A stretch of 64,000 nucleotides of DNA from Chromatiaceae bacterium (lineage in GTDB: Bacteria; Pseudomonadota; Gammaproteobacteria; Chromatiales; Chromatiaceae). Below, in pieces: positions 34,357-42,847 of the stretch. The notes below the pieces were generated by a model that worked only from the letters and a program-made list of their open reading frames with translations, was not told where the DNA came from and did no database searches. The position numbers and the translations under genes were made by a program. The stretch is taken from contig JACKMP010000004.1 in NCBI GenBank assembly GCA_024235315.1, positions 1 through 64,000 of the forward strand, written 5' to 3'. Positions within the stretch are counted from its first letter, which is position 1. Each line of letters starts with the position of its first letter.

Positions 34357-35070
34357 ATGGATACCTCAGACCTCAAACATCATTATTCCCATAAGTTCAA
34401 TACCGAACTCGAAGAGATCCGTTCACGCGTGCTGGAGATGGGGGGGCTTGTCGAGCGACAACTCGAATTGGCGATCACGGCCCTCAACAGCGGCGAGTCG
34501 GCCACCGCCGAATCGGTAGTCTCGAACGACTACAAGGTCAATGCCTGCGACGTCGATATCGATGAACGCTGTACGAAAATATTGGCGTTGCGCCAGCCAA
34601 CCGCCAGCGACCTGCGTCTGGTGCTCGCGGTGATCAAGACCACGGCCGATCTCGAACGTATCGGTGATGAGGCAAAGCGTGTTGCACGCATGGCGATCCG
34701 CGCTGCCGGCGGCGATCATGGACGCAATCTGTTCGGACAGATCGCGCATCTCGGGTCACAGGTTCAACAGATGCTGCATGGTGCATTGGATACCTTCGCA
34801 AGGATGGACGTGGATGCGGCGATCCGGGTCGCGCATGAGGACGTGAATATCGATCGTGAGTACGAGAGCATCATGCGTCAGAGCATGACCTACATGATGG
34901 AAGATCCGCGTTCGATCCCCAGTGTGCTTGACTTGATTTGGGCAGCACGGGCACTTGAGCGGATAGGCGACCGCTGCTGCAATATCTCCGAATACGTCAT
35001 CTATTTCGTCAAGGGAAAGGACGTGCGACACACCAGCCTCGATCAGATCAAGAAGGAGTTTGGGGCATAG
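34357..35070 (+). CDS. phoU: Phosphate signalling protein PhoU
   Basis: A 237-residue PhoU, a two-repeat helical protein that links the Pst transporter to PhoR. The N-terminal repeat has LEEIRSRVLEMGGLVERQLELAI and the metal-binding DVDIDERCTKILALRQP and ERIGDEAKRVARMA segments. The second repeat has VNIDREYESIMRQ and ARALERIGDRCCNISEYVIYFVKGKDVRH. The ATG follows GAGGA. No pst genes are near, unlike the pst-phoU order of enterobacteria. Confidence 0.94.
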   Translation: MDTSDLKHHYSHKFNTELEEIRSRVLEMGGLVERQLELAITALNSGESATAESVVSNDYKVNACDVDIDERCTKILALRQPTASDLRLVLAVIKTTADLERIGDEAKRVARMAIRAAGGDHGRNLFGQIAHLGSQVQQMLHGALDTFARMDVDAAIRVAHEDVNIDREYESIMRQSMTYMMEDPRSIPSVLDLIWAARALERIGDRCCNISEYVIYFVKGKDVRHTSLDQIKKEFGA

Positions 35071-35110
35071 TGCAGGGTGTTCCTGTTCCAAAGCTCCAAG
35101 ACGGATTCGC

Positions 35111-36049
35111 ATGATCAAGGCACTTGCGGTTTCCAGCATGAGACTCGCGCGTCATCACACGCTGATATTTCATCGGGTGCTGAACGAACAAGATCCCATG
35201 AGCCCGGACGAGCCGACGGCCGATTGGTTCCGCGTCCTCGTGAAGTGGCTGGCCGGCAGTTTTGAGGTGATCAGCCTCGAAGAGGCGGTAACGCGTGCCG
35301 GGAATCATCGTCAGCACGGACCGACGGTAAGCATCACGTTTGATGACGGGTACGCAGATAACTTCCTGGTAGCCCTGCCGATTCTCGAAGAGTTCGCGGT
35401 ACCGGCGACTTTCTTTGTCGCAAGCAGCTTCATCGACGGTGGCCGGATGTGGAACGACTCCATTATCGAAACCGCACGCAGGCTGCAGCCGGGCAGCTAT
35501 TCATTGGATGGCGTTAACCCGAGCAGTTTCGAGATTTCGGACTGGGCCTCAAGAAGACACCTTGCGACGGCGGCGATCACTGCGTGGAAGCACCTGCCGT
35601 TGCAGGACCGGCAGGACAAGGTCGATACGTTTTCCTCCCTCGTCGACGGCTTACCGGTCGATCTGATGATGACCAAGGCGCACCTGCGGCGATTGGCGGA
35701 TTCACGCCTGTCGACGGTCGGTGGTCACACGCGCACACACCCGATCCTGGCGGCCCTGCCGGATGATGTGGCACGCGAGGAGATCATAAGTGGCAAACGT
35801 GACCTCGAGGAATGGTTGCAGAAAGACGTGACTCTGTTTGCGTACCCTAACGGAAAGTTGGGGCGTGATTACCTGCGCAGGCATGCGGAGTTCGTCAAAG
35901 AGGCCGGCTTCCGTGCGGCGGTGGCAACAGACTGGGGGACGATGGATGCGGCGACCGATCCTTATGCCATACCGCGCTTTACGCCCTGGCACACGAACCT
36001 GACACGTTTTTCAGTGGACATGGCGCGTTGCCATTTTGGCCTGATCTGA
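35111..36049 (+). CDS. NodB-type polysaccharide deacetylase
   Basis: A 312-residue deacetylase of carbohydrate esterase family 4. Motif 1 is SITFDDGYADN, with the catalytic base and metal Asp. Motif 2 is VGGHTRTHPIL, with the two metal His. Later motifs are seen as LFAYPNGKLGRDYLRRHAEFVKEAGFRAAVATDWG and IPRFTPWHTNL. No signal peptide is seen, so it may act in the cytoplasm on a lipid-linked glycan. It is different from, but comparable to, deacetylases in exosortase/PEP-CTERM polysaccharide loci. It converges with the AsnB-like gene. Confidence 0.88.
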   Translation: MIKALAVSSMRLARHHTLIFHRVLNEQDPMSPDEPTADWFRVLVKWLAGSFEVISLEEAVTRAGNHRQHGPTVSITFDDGYADNFLVALPILEEFAVPATFFVASSFIDGGRMWNDSIIETARRLQPGSYSLDGVNPSSFEISDWASRRHLATAAITAWKHLPLQDRQDKVDTFSSLVDGLPVDLMMTKAHLRRLADSRLSTVGGHTRTHPILAALPDDVAREEIISGKRDLEEWLQKDVTLFAYPNGKLGRDYLRRHAEFVKEAGFRAAVATDWGTMDAATDPYAIPRFTPWHTNLTRFSVDMARCHFGLI

Positions 36050-36054
36050 CATCT

Positions 36055-37884
36055 TTACGGTTCGTATCCCTGGGCGGTCAACCACAGTTCAAGCATCATC
36101 AGGACCCAGATGAACTCGCCGTAGTAGCCGGCATGTTGCTCACGATGCAGAGCGATGATCTCGTCGATGAACCCGGCTTGAATGTAGCGCCGGCGCTTCA
36201 TGCGCGACAGATTGTCCATCGCCAGTTCCTGCAGGCCGAGGTCTTCCGCCATCCAGACACCAAACGGCAGACCAAAGCCGTGTTTCTGCTTGTTGATGAT
36301 CTCGTCTGGCAGGAAGCCGCTGACAGCGCGCTTGTAGAAATCTCGCAGTCGGTTCCTGCGCATTTTTCGCGTTGACGAGATGCGTGTAGACAACTCGACA
36401 AGACGGTCATCAAGCATCGGGTACTCGACTTCAATCCCCGCAAGCTGACACATCCGGTTCACCTTGCGCAGATCATTATCTGCGAGGGTGTGATGCCAGT
36501 CGAGATACAGCATCCGGTTCAGCCTGCTGGCGACTTTTGGCTGATGGTAAATCTCGCGATCCAGTTGCAGCGGCAGTTCGGTGTCGACTGACGCCAGGAA
36601 GTCACGGTTGATGATCCTCTCCGCCTGCAGGCGTCTGAGGAAGTTGTAGGTATGCAGCCGGTCGGGCAGCGGGGTGTTTGCCTGTTCGGTATAGCTCCTG
36701 GCCTTGCCAACCAGCCGGGATGCATCGGGCAGCAGGCGCAGTGCCGGCTCAAGCAGCAGACGGCGACTCCAGGATGGCAGCAAGGTATAGCGCTCGAATA
36801 CCTCCTGCTTGGCATAGCGTTCGTTGCCGGCGAAAAGTTCATCACCGCCATCACCGGCGAGGAGCCGTTTGCGTCCGTCATCGGCTGCCAGCCGCGCGCA
36901 AAAATATGCCGGCAGCGCAGAGGAGTTGCCAAATGGCTCGTCATACGAAGCCGCGATACGCGGCAATTCCGCGAGCACATCAGCAGGGGTGACATAGTAG
37001 GTTTCGAACTGAGTGTCGAAACGCTGGCTGGCAATTCGCGCGAACCCGATTTCGTCGAATCCCTCGGCATCAAATCCGATGGAATAGGTCTTGGGTCGCG
37101 GACGATGACGCGCAAGGAGTCCGGCGACAGTCGAACTGTCGAGTCCACCGCTCAAAAAGGCACCGGTCGATTCACCGTCGTCGAGGCGACTGACGGAAGT
37201 CGACAGCAGACCGACCATCTCCTCTGCCGCGTCGGCAAAAGAGGTGTCGGCATCTTCGCGGAAGTCGGGTTCCCAATAGCGTTTTGTGGTCCATTTGCCA
37301 TCATGCGCCACCAGGGCATGTGCGGCCATCAGCTTGTGGATACCCTTGAACGCCGTTTCGGGGGCAGGGACCATGTGGAAATAGAGATAGTTGAAGATGC
37401 CCTGATCTGACAGTGTCGCCCGGTTGCCTGTCAGCAGTGCCACGGCGGTTGCGGTGGGCCCGAACGCCAGGTCGCCGTCGTCGACGGCGGACCAGTAGAC
37501 CGGCATCTGTCCGAACCGGTCCGTCGCGATCACGCCAGACCGTTTGCTGCTGTCCCACAGAGCCAGAGAGAACCGTCCACCGATCGTCCGCAAGAGATCG
37601 GTGCCGTACCGCCTGTATCCGCGCAACAACGCCTGTGCCGGGTCACGCTTGAGCTGGATGTCGGCAAGCTCGTAGTCCCTCCAGTCGACGTTGCCCGCAA
37701 TGGCGCAACTAAGGTCGCCGTCGTTCAGCGCCCAGCCATCGACGATGCCGGCCAGCATGGATGATGTGTCGATGCTCCGAAAGCCATCCATTGGCGCCAG
37801 CGATGTCATTGCATCGGCAAAATGGGCTCTTTGTTCAGGTGTCAGATCTGCGGCGAGTCGACCGGCAACTCCAGGAATATTCAA
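36055..37884 (-). CDS. Asparagine-synthetase-like protein lacking the glutaminase cysteine
   Basis: A 609-residue AsnB-family protein. The C-terminal AMP-forming domain is intact: AFLSGGLDSSTVAGLLA (near 243), SYDEPFGNSSALPAYF, LAGDGGDELFAGNERY and INKQKHGFGLPFGVWM. The N-terminal Ntn-type domain is also recognisable (GRFSLALWDSSKRSGVIATDRFGQMPVYW), but its start reads LNIPGVAG where active enzymes have MCGIAG, so the nucleophilic Cys is missing. The TTG at 37884 follows AGAGGA at a good distance; an upstream in-frame GTG at 37932 also gives no Cys2. It may use free ammonia or an amine donor, as glutaminase-dead beta-lactam synthetase relatives do; this is inference. Confidence 0.85.
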   Translation of the reverse strand: MNIPGVAGRLAADLTPEQRAHFADAMTSLAPMDGFRSIDTSSMLAGIVDGWALNDGDLSCAIAGNVDWRDYELADIQLKRDPAQALLRGYRRYGTDLLRTIGGRFSLALWDSSKRSGVIATDRFGQMPVYWSAVDDGDLAFGPTATAVALLTGNRATLSDQGIFNYLYFHMVPAPETAFKGIHKLMAAHALVAHDGKWTTKRYWEPDFREDADTSFADAAEEMVGLLSTSVSRLDDGESTGAFLSGGLDSSTVAGLLARHRPRPKTYSIGFDAEGFDEIGFARIASQRFDTQFETYYVTPADVLAELPRIAASYDEPFGNSSALPAYFCARLAADDGRKRLLAGDGGDELFAGNERYAKQEVFERYTLLPSWSRRLLLEPALRLLPDASRLVGKARSYTEQANTPLPDRLHTYNFLRRLQAERIINRDFLASVDTELPLQLDREIYHQPKVASRLNRMLYLDWHHTLADNDLRKVNRMCQLAGIEVEYPMLDDRLVELSTRISSTRKMRRNRLRDFYKRAVSGFLPDEIINKQKHGFGLPFGVWMAEDLGLQELAMDNLSRMKRRRYIQAGFIDEIIALHREQHAGYYGEFIWVLMMLELWLTAQGYEP

Positions 37885-37987
37885 CGAAGGAATCCTCTGT
37901 GCGACGAGTCCAGCAATACGCTCGCTCGACACCGCGCTTCGGCGTCAGACAAACTGCTGCATCTTAAGGGTGGCGAAATGCGTTCGG

Positions 37988-38016
37988 ATTATGCCTCGGG
38001 TGGTGCGCGTGTCCAA
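37988..38016 (-). promoter_or_regulatory. Promoter candidate of the AsnB-like gene
   Basis: On the minus strand TTGGAC is followed after exactly 17 bases by CATAAT (5/6 to the -10). It points toward the AsnB-like gene, whose start lies about 100 bases downstream. The -35 is only partly consensus. Confidence 0.45.
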
Positions 38017-38036
38017 CAATGCCCCGTGGTGTCCTT

Positions 38037-38045
38037 TGCTATACT
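38037..38045 (+). promoter_or_regulatory. Extended -10 promoter of the acyl-carrier-protein operon
   Basis: TGCTATACT has the TGn extension and a TATACT hexamer (5/6). It sits about 50 bases before the acyl carrier protein start and is divergent from the AsnB-like promoter. Confidence 0.55.
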
Positions 38046-38093
38046 GCCGCCGGCAAAAAAATACGCACAAACGCATAAAGGTCTTTATTCCAA

Positions 38094-38339
38094 ATGGTGA
38101 CATTCGAACAAGTTCGACAGATCGTCGGCGATGTCCTCCAACTCGGCAACCGCACGGCGAAGCTCGAGCCAGATACCGCCCTTCTGGGCAGTATTCCGGA
38201 ATTCGATTCCATGGCCGTTGTCAGTGTCATTACCGCGCTGGAAGATCAACTCGGTATCATCGTCGAAGACGACGATATATCGGGAGAAACCTTCGAGACA
38301 CTCGGCAATCTCACGCAGTTCGTCCAGAGCAAACTCTGA
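38094..38339 (+). CDS. Acyl carrier protein, exosortase-A-associated type
   Basis: An 81-residue carrier protein. Ser39 in IPEFDSMAVV is the predicted phosphopantetheine attachment site; the family normally reads DSL. The rest has the four-helix pattern with VITALEDQLGIIVEDDDISGETFETLGNLTQFV. It is followed by two hydrolase-like genes, which matches the order known from exosortase A loci. A phosphopantetheinyl transferase is encoded 7 kb away at 45526-46146. Confidence 0.88.
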   Translation: MVTFEQVRQIVGDVLQLGNRTAKLEPDTALLGSIPEFDSMAVVSVITALEDQLGIIVEDDDISGETFETLGNLTQFVQSKL

Positions 38340-38354
38340 CCTGCCTTGCGCGCC

Positions 38355-39158
38355 ATGCGTTTTGCGTCATTTCTGGACAGCGCAGCCGGCCGTATCTTCT
38401 GTACCGGCTTCCTGCCTGAGAGAGATGGCGGCCAACAGCGTCGGATCTTGATTTTGCCGCCCTTCGCCGAGGAGATGAACAAGTCACGCCACGTACTTGC
38501 CGCGATCGCAAAGCAACTGGCCAATGCCGGACACGCGGTACTGATGCCGGATTTCTATGGCACCGGGGACAGTGAGGGTGACTTCGGCGATGCGGCTATC
38601 GATCTGTGGCGTCGCGATATCGATGTGACGATCGAGCATCTGCCGGGGACCGGCGACGTGGATCTCGTCGGGCTGCGCCTGGGCGCGCTGCTGGCAGTCG
38701 ATGCGGCGTCACGACACAAGGCACGTTCACTCACACTGATTCACCCGGTGCTGGACGGGCGGCAGCAGCTCACGCAGATGCTGCGGCTGCGGCTGGCCGC
38801 CGGCCTGATGGGCGGCGGAGAGAAGGAAACGGCGGCCGAGCTGAAACAGCGACTGAGTACCGGCGAGTCGCTGGAGATCGCCGGCTACCGCCTTTCTCCC
38901 ACATTGGCCGCCGGGCTGGAAGCGCTTGGGTTGACGGGAGGTCCGCCAGCGGTCGTGGAAGCGCTTCACTGGGTCGAATGCGTTGCCGAAGAGGGACGCA
39001 CGCTGATGCCGGCAAGCCAGCGCGTGCTTGAGACCTGGGAGGCACTAGGGACCAGTGCCGAGGTGTCTACGGTCACTTGCGACGCGTTCTGGGGCACCCA
39101 GGAAATCGCCAGATGCCCGGCGTTGGTGAATCATGTCGCCGGGTGCCTGGCGGTCTGA
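38355..39158 (+). CDS. Exosortase-A-system-associated hydrolase 2
   Basis: A 267-residue alpha/beta-hydrolase-fold protein that resembles the hydrolase 2 family defined in exosortase A loci. ILILPPFAEEMNKSRHVLAAIAKQLANAGHAVLMPDFYGTGDSEGDF is the typical N-terminal half. The nucleophile elbow reads GLRLGALLA, with no Ser at the position of GxSxG, so it is probably not a classical serine hydrolase. The ATG at 38355 is preferred; a TTG at 38346 adds three residues. It ends directly before the next hydrolase gene, whose start codon follows the stop. Confidence 0.85.
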   Translation: MRFASFLDSAAGRIFCTGFLPERDGGQQRRILILPPFAEEMNKSRHVLAAIAKQLANAGHAVLMPDFYGTGDSEGDFGDAAIDLWRRDIDVTIEHLPGTGDVDLVGLRLGALLAVDAASRHKARSLTLIHPVLDGRQQLTQMLRLRLAAGLMGGGEKETAAELKQRLSTGESLEIAGYRLSPTLAAGLEALGLTGGPPAVVEALHWVECVAEEGRTLMPASQRVLETWEALGTSAEVSTVTCDAFWGTQEIARCPALVNHVAGCLAV

Positions 39159-40025
39159 ATGGACGGGGCCAGCGAAATCCCGGTGGTTTTCGATTGTGCC
39201 GGCGAGCCATTGCTCGGCATCCTGCACCCTGCTGCTGATGTGTCCGGTGACATTGGCCTGTTGCTGGTGGTCGGCGGCCCGCAATACCGGGTCGGCAGCC
39301 ACCGGCAGTTCGTACTCCTGGCCCGTGCGCTGGCGTCTGCCGGCATTGCGACCCTGCGATTCGACTACCGCGGGATGGGCGACAGCGGCGGATCACCCCG
39401 CGACTTCGAAGACGTCGCGCCGGACATCCGCGCCGCGCTCGACTGTTTCTGCCGCGAGGTGCCGGCAATGAAGGGCGTGGTCCTGTGGGGTCTCTGCGAT
39501 GCCGCCACCGCGAACGCCTTCTACGCACTGACCGACCCACGTGTGGTTGGGCAGGTCGCGCTCAACCCCTGGGCGCGGACCGAGGCGGGTGAGGCCGGCG
39601 CCTACATCAAGCACTATTATCTGAATCGCATTATGAGTCCCGCGTTCTGGCGCAAGGTGTTTGCGCTGCAGTTTGCGCCTAAAGATGCACTGAAGGATTT
39701 CATGGGCAAATGGCGGCAAAGCCGTGGAGCCGCATCTTCGATGGCGGTTGTCGACGAGCGGCCCTTGCCGAAGCGCCTGTGTGACGCGCAACGCGGCTTC
39801 GATGGCAGGTTGCTGTTGATCCTGAGCGGCCGAGATCTGACCGCGCAGGAGTACCTGGACAGGGTGCGCGAGTCACCGGACTGGCAGCGCTGGTTTGAAT
39901 CGTCTTCGGTCGACATCCGGCGTCTGGACGAGGCCGATCACACGTTTTCCCGCGCCACCTGGCGTGATCAGGTGGCCGAGTGGTCGAGAGACTGGATACA
40001 GGCCCTGTCCGAAACAAAAGACTGA
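39159..40025 (+). CDS. Exosortase-A-system-associated hydrolase 1
   Basis: A 288-residue alpha/beta-hydrolase-fold protein, hydrolase 1 family of exosortase A loci. Segments include IGLLLVVGGPQYRVGSHRQFVLLARALASAGIATLRFDYRGMGDSGG and the elbow VLWGLCDAATANAFYA, where Cys takes the place of the usual Ser. A conserved late DEADHTFS supplies His. It begins one base after the hydrolase 2 stop, so they are coupled. A thioesterase or transfer role on acyl-ACP is possible but not shown. It converges on the decarboxylase gene. Confidence 0.85.
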   Translation: MDGASEIPVVFDCAGEPLLGILHPAADVSGDIGLLLVVGGPQYRVGSHRQFVLLARALASAGIATLRFDYRGMGDSGGSPRDFEDVAPDIRAALDCFCREVPAMKGVVLWGLCDAATANAFYALTDPRVVGQVALNPWARTEAGEAGAYIKHYYLNRIMSPAFWRKVFALQFAPKDALKDFMGKWRQSRGAASSMAVVDERPLPKRLCDAQRGFDGRLLLILSGRDLTAQEYLDRVRESPDWQRWFESSSVDIRRLDEADHTFSRATWRDQVAEWSRDWIQALSETKD

Positions 40026-41258
40026 TCAGACCAGTATCTGCTGCGGCTGAGGATGGCCCAGGAAGAGGTGCGGACTGGCCGTGTAGCCATAGGCCCCGGA
40101 CTGCAGCACGACGATCAGATCACCGACATCCGCCTGGCCCAGCTCCATCCGGTCGGCCAGCAGGTCCAGCGGCGTACACAAGGGCCCGACCACGTTCACC
40201 AGTTCGCGCGGTGCTTCGTTAACGCGGTGTGCCGTGACCACCGGGTAGTTCTTGCGGATGATCTGGCCAAAGTTGCCGGATGCGGCCAGGTGATGGTGCA
40301 GGCCGCCATTGGTCACCAGATAGGTCTGGCCGCGCGACGTCTTCCTGTCCACCACCTCGCAGACGTAGACGCCGGCCTCGGCAACCAGGTAGCGGCCCAG
40401 TTCGGTCATGACCTCGACGTCGCCCAGGCGCGCGTGGCATTCGCCCAGGCAACGCTGCAGGTTCTCACTGACCGATGAGAGATCGAGACGCTGCTCGCCC
40501 GGAAAATACGGGATACCGAAACCACCACCGATGTTGAGCATCTCCAATGCGGCCGGGGCCTCGTCGGACAGACGATACGCGAGTTCGAAGGTCGCGTTTT
40601 GTGCCTCGATCAGGCTGTCCGGTCGCAGGTTCTGCGATCCGCTGAAGATATGGAAGCCACGAAAATGCACGCCCGATTCCCCAATTCGCCGCAGCACCGA
40701 GGGCACCAGCTCAGCGTCAATCCCGAATGGTTTGGGGCCGCCGCTCATTTTCATGCCGGATGACTTCAGCTCGAAATCCGGGTTGACCCGCACCGCAACC
40801 CTGGGCTGTACACCGACCATCTCGCCAATCCGGATGGCGCGCTCCAACTCGCCGGACGATTCGAGATTCAGCGTGATGCCCGCCGCGATCGCACCGCGCA
40901 GCTCGACATCGCCCTTGCCCGGGCCGGCGAAGCTGATCTCACCGGCCGGCATCCCACTGTCCAGGGCCACGCGCATCTCGCCGAGTGATGCGACATCCAG
41001 ACCGTCGACCAGCGTGGTGAGGTGGCCGACCACCGCCGGCATCGGGTTGGCCTTGATTGCATAGTGCAGCGAGATGCCGTTGGGCAGGGCCTCTCGCAGT
41101 TCACGTACGCGACGCGTGATGGCCTCACGATCATAGGCATAAAACGGCGTCTGACCGACTTGTGCGGCGAGCTGCCTGAGCGGCATGCCGCCGACCAGCA
41201 ACTCGTCGTCGACGACAGGAAACTGAATCAGCGGGGCGTGGACCGGTTTTTCACTCAT
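40026..41258 (-). CDS. PLP-dependent decarboxylase, exosortase-A-system-associated
   Basis: A 410-residue fold-type III decarboxylase (diaminopimelate/ornithine decarboxylase family). The PLP Lys is Lys69 in LHYAIKANPMP, the phosphate-binding glycine loop is NIGGGFGIPYF, and the second active-site region is LCTPLDLLADRM ... GAYGYTAS. It belongs to the subfamily found beside acyl-CoA ligases and carrier proteins in exosortase A loci. Relatives such as BtrK act on an amino acid bound to a carrier protein; that would suit this context. It overlaps the ligase gene by four bases. Confidence 0.9.
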   Translation of the reverse strand: MSEKPVHAPLIQFPVVDDELLVGGMPLRQLAAQVGQTPFYAYDREAITRRVRELREALPNGISLHYAIKANPMPAVVGHLTTLVDGLDVASLGEMRVALDSGMPAGEISFAGPGKGDVELRGAIAAGITLNLESSGELERAIRIGEMVGVQPRVAVRVNPDFELKSSGMKMSGGPKPFGIDAELVPSVLRRIGESGVHFRGFHIFSGSQNLRPDSLIEAQNATFELAYRLSDEAPAALEMLNIGGGFGIPYFPGEQRLDLSSVSENLQRCLGECHARLGDVEVMTELGRYLVAEAGVYVCEVVDRKTSRGQTYLVTNGGLHHHLAASGNFGQIIRKNYPVVTAHRVNEAPRELVNVVGPLCTPLDLLADRMELGQADVGDLIVVLQSGAYGYTASPHLFLGHPQPQQILV

Positions 41259-42847
41259 GACGATGCCTGTGGAGAATGGAAGACGCCGGCAAACCTCGTC
41301 GACAGCGCCTTTCGATCGATCTTGCCATTCGGATTGCGTGGCAGTTCGCTGGCAATTTCGAGGTGCCCCGGGAGCATGAACATCGGCAGATGTATCTTGC
41401 AGTGCGCAAGAATGGTATCGGCGTCTACGCTGCCGGCAGCGGCCTGGACGACCAGCACTATCCCGTAACCGAGCTGGGGGTGGGGCGCACCGAACGCGAC
41501 CGCCTGCTCGACGCCCGACACCTGGAATACGACCTCCTCGATCTCGCCGGGACTCACCCGGTAGCCGGATGTCTTGATCATCTCATCGTTGCGGCCGATG
41601 AAATACAGAAACCCCTCGGCATCGCGGCGCACCTGGTCACCGGACCAGACCGCAAGTTCCGGGTTCGGGATGCCTGCCGGTTGTCCGGGGGCCGGTTTGA
41701 AGCGGATGTCGGTCTTTTCGCGGTCTCCCCAGTAGCCCAGCGAGACCAGCGCGCCCCGGTGGACGAGTTCGCCGGGTTCGTCGACGTCGCACTCGCTGCC
41801 GTCCGGGCGCACCACCATGATGTCGGCGTTCGGAATCGCCTTGCCCATGGATTCCGGTCGATGCCGGACCTGGTCGGGTGGAAGAAAGGTGGAACGGAAG
41901 GCCTCGGTCAGGCCATACATCAGAAACACCGAGGTATTGGGCAGGGCCGCCTGCAGCTGCGACGTGGTCGCCACCGGCATGGCGCCGCCGGAGTTGGTGA
42001 TGTAACGCAGGGAGGCGACGGCCTCGTCAGGCCAGGGCAGGCCGGCGAGCTGGTTCCACAACGGCGGTACCGCCGCCAGGCCGGTGACGGCATAACGGGC
42101 GACGGCGCGGATCACGTCGCGTGGCAGCAGGTAGTCCATCAGCACGACGGATGCACCGACCGAAAACGCCGTGGTCAATTGACTCAGGCCGTAATCGAAA
42201 CTGAACGGCAGTACCGCCAGCAGGCGATCGGCTGCGCTGTTGTCGAGATAGCTGGCGACGCTCTGCGCGCCCGCGAGCATATTGCGATGCGACAACACCA
42301 CGCCCTTGGGTCGCCCTGTGCTGCCCGAGGTGTACAGGATCGCTGCCATATCGGCATCGATCCGCCGCAGATCGGGAAGCTGCATCGAGCCGAGCATCTG
42401 CTGCCAGCTGCACACCGACAGATCGCCGTCCGTGAACGGCTCGGTCGCGTCGCCGTCGGTGATCACCAGCTGCTGCAGATCCGGGCAATCCTCCAGGGTG
42501 TCCTTCAGCAGGCGTGCGCGGTCGGCGCTGGTGATCAGTATGCTGGTGGCGCAATCACGCAGGATATGCCCGACCTGTTCCGGCTTGAGGATCGGGTTGA
42601 CCGGTACGAACACACCGCCTGCCGCCATCGTGCCGAACATCGCCGTCACGGTCTCGAATTGCTTCGGCAGGTAGACGGCGACACGTTGATCACGTGTCAC
42701 ACCGATGCGCCTCAGGCCGGATGCGACCCGGCCCACTTCCTCATGCAGCTGCCGATAGTTCCAGGTGTCCTGCTTGAACAACAGGGCGGGGGCATCCGGT
42801 GTACGCTGTGCGGATTGCAGAATCAGTTGGTGGAGCAAAAAGGCCAT
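41255..42847 (-). CDS. AMP-forming acyl ligase, exosortase-A-system-associated
   Basis: A 530-residue adenylate-forming ligase. The ATP motif is AILYTSGSTGRPKGVVLSH, later MYGLTEAF, and the C-terminal subdomain has FLYFIGRNDEMIKTSGYRVSPGEIEE and the final Lys in NPNGKIDRKAL. It is of the subfamily associated with the PLP decarboxylase, the next gene, with which it overlaps. It would activate a carboxylic acid, probably for loading on the carrier protein encoded 3 kb away. The substrate cannot be read from sequence. Confidence 0.9.
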   Translation of the reverse strand: MAFLLHQLILQSAQRTPDAPALLFKQDTWNYRQLHEEVGRVASGLRRIGVTRDQRVAVYLPKQFETVTAMFGTMAAGGVFVPVNPILKPEQVGHILRDCATSILITSADRARLLKDTLEDCPDLQQLVITDGDATEPFTDGDLSVCSWQQMLGSMQLPDLRRIDADMAAILYTSGSTGRPKGVVLSHRNMLAGAQSVASYLDNSAADRLLAVLPFSFDYGLSQLTTAFSVGASVVLMDYLLPRDVIRAVARYAVTGLAAVPPLWNQLAGLPWPDEAVASLRYITNSGGAMPVATTSQLQAALPNTSVFLMYGLTEAFRSTFLPPDQVRHRPESMGKAIPNADIMVVRPDGSECDVDEPGELVHRGALVSLGYWGDREKTDIRFKPAPGQPAGIPNPELAVWSGDQVRRDAEGFLYFIGRNDEMIKTSGYRVSPGEIEEVVFQVSGVEQAVAFGAPHPQLGYGIVLVVQAAAGSVDADTILAHCKIHLPMFMLPGHLEIASELPRNPNGKIDRKALSTRFAGVFHSPQASS

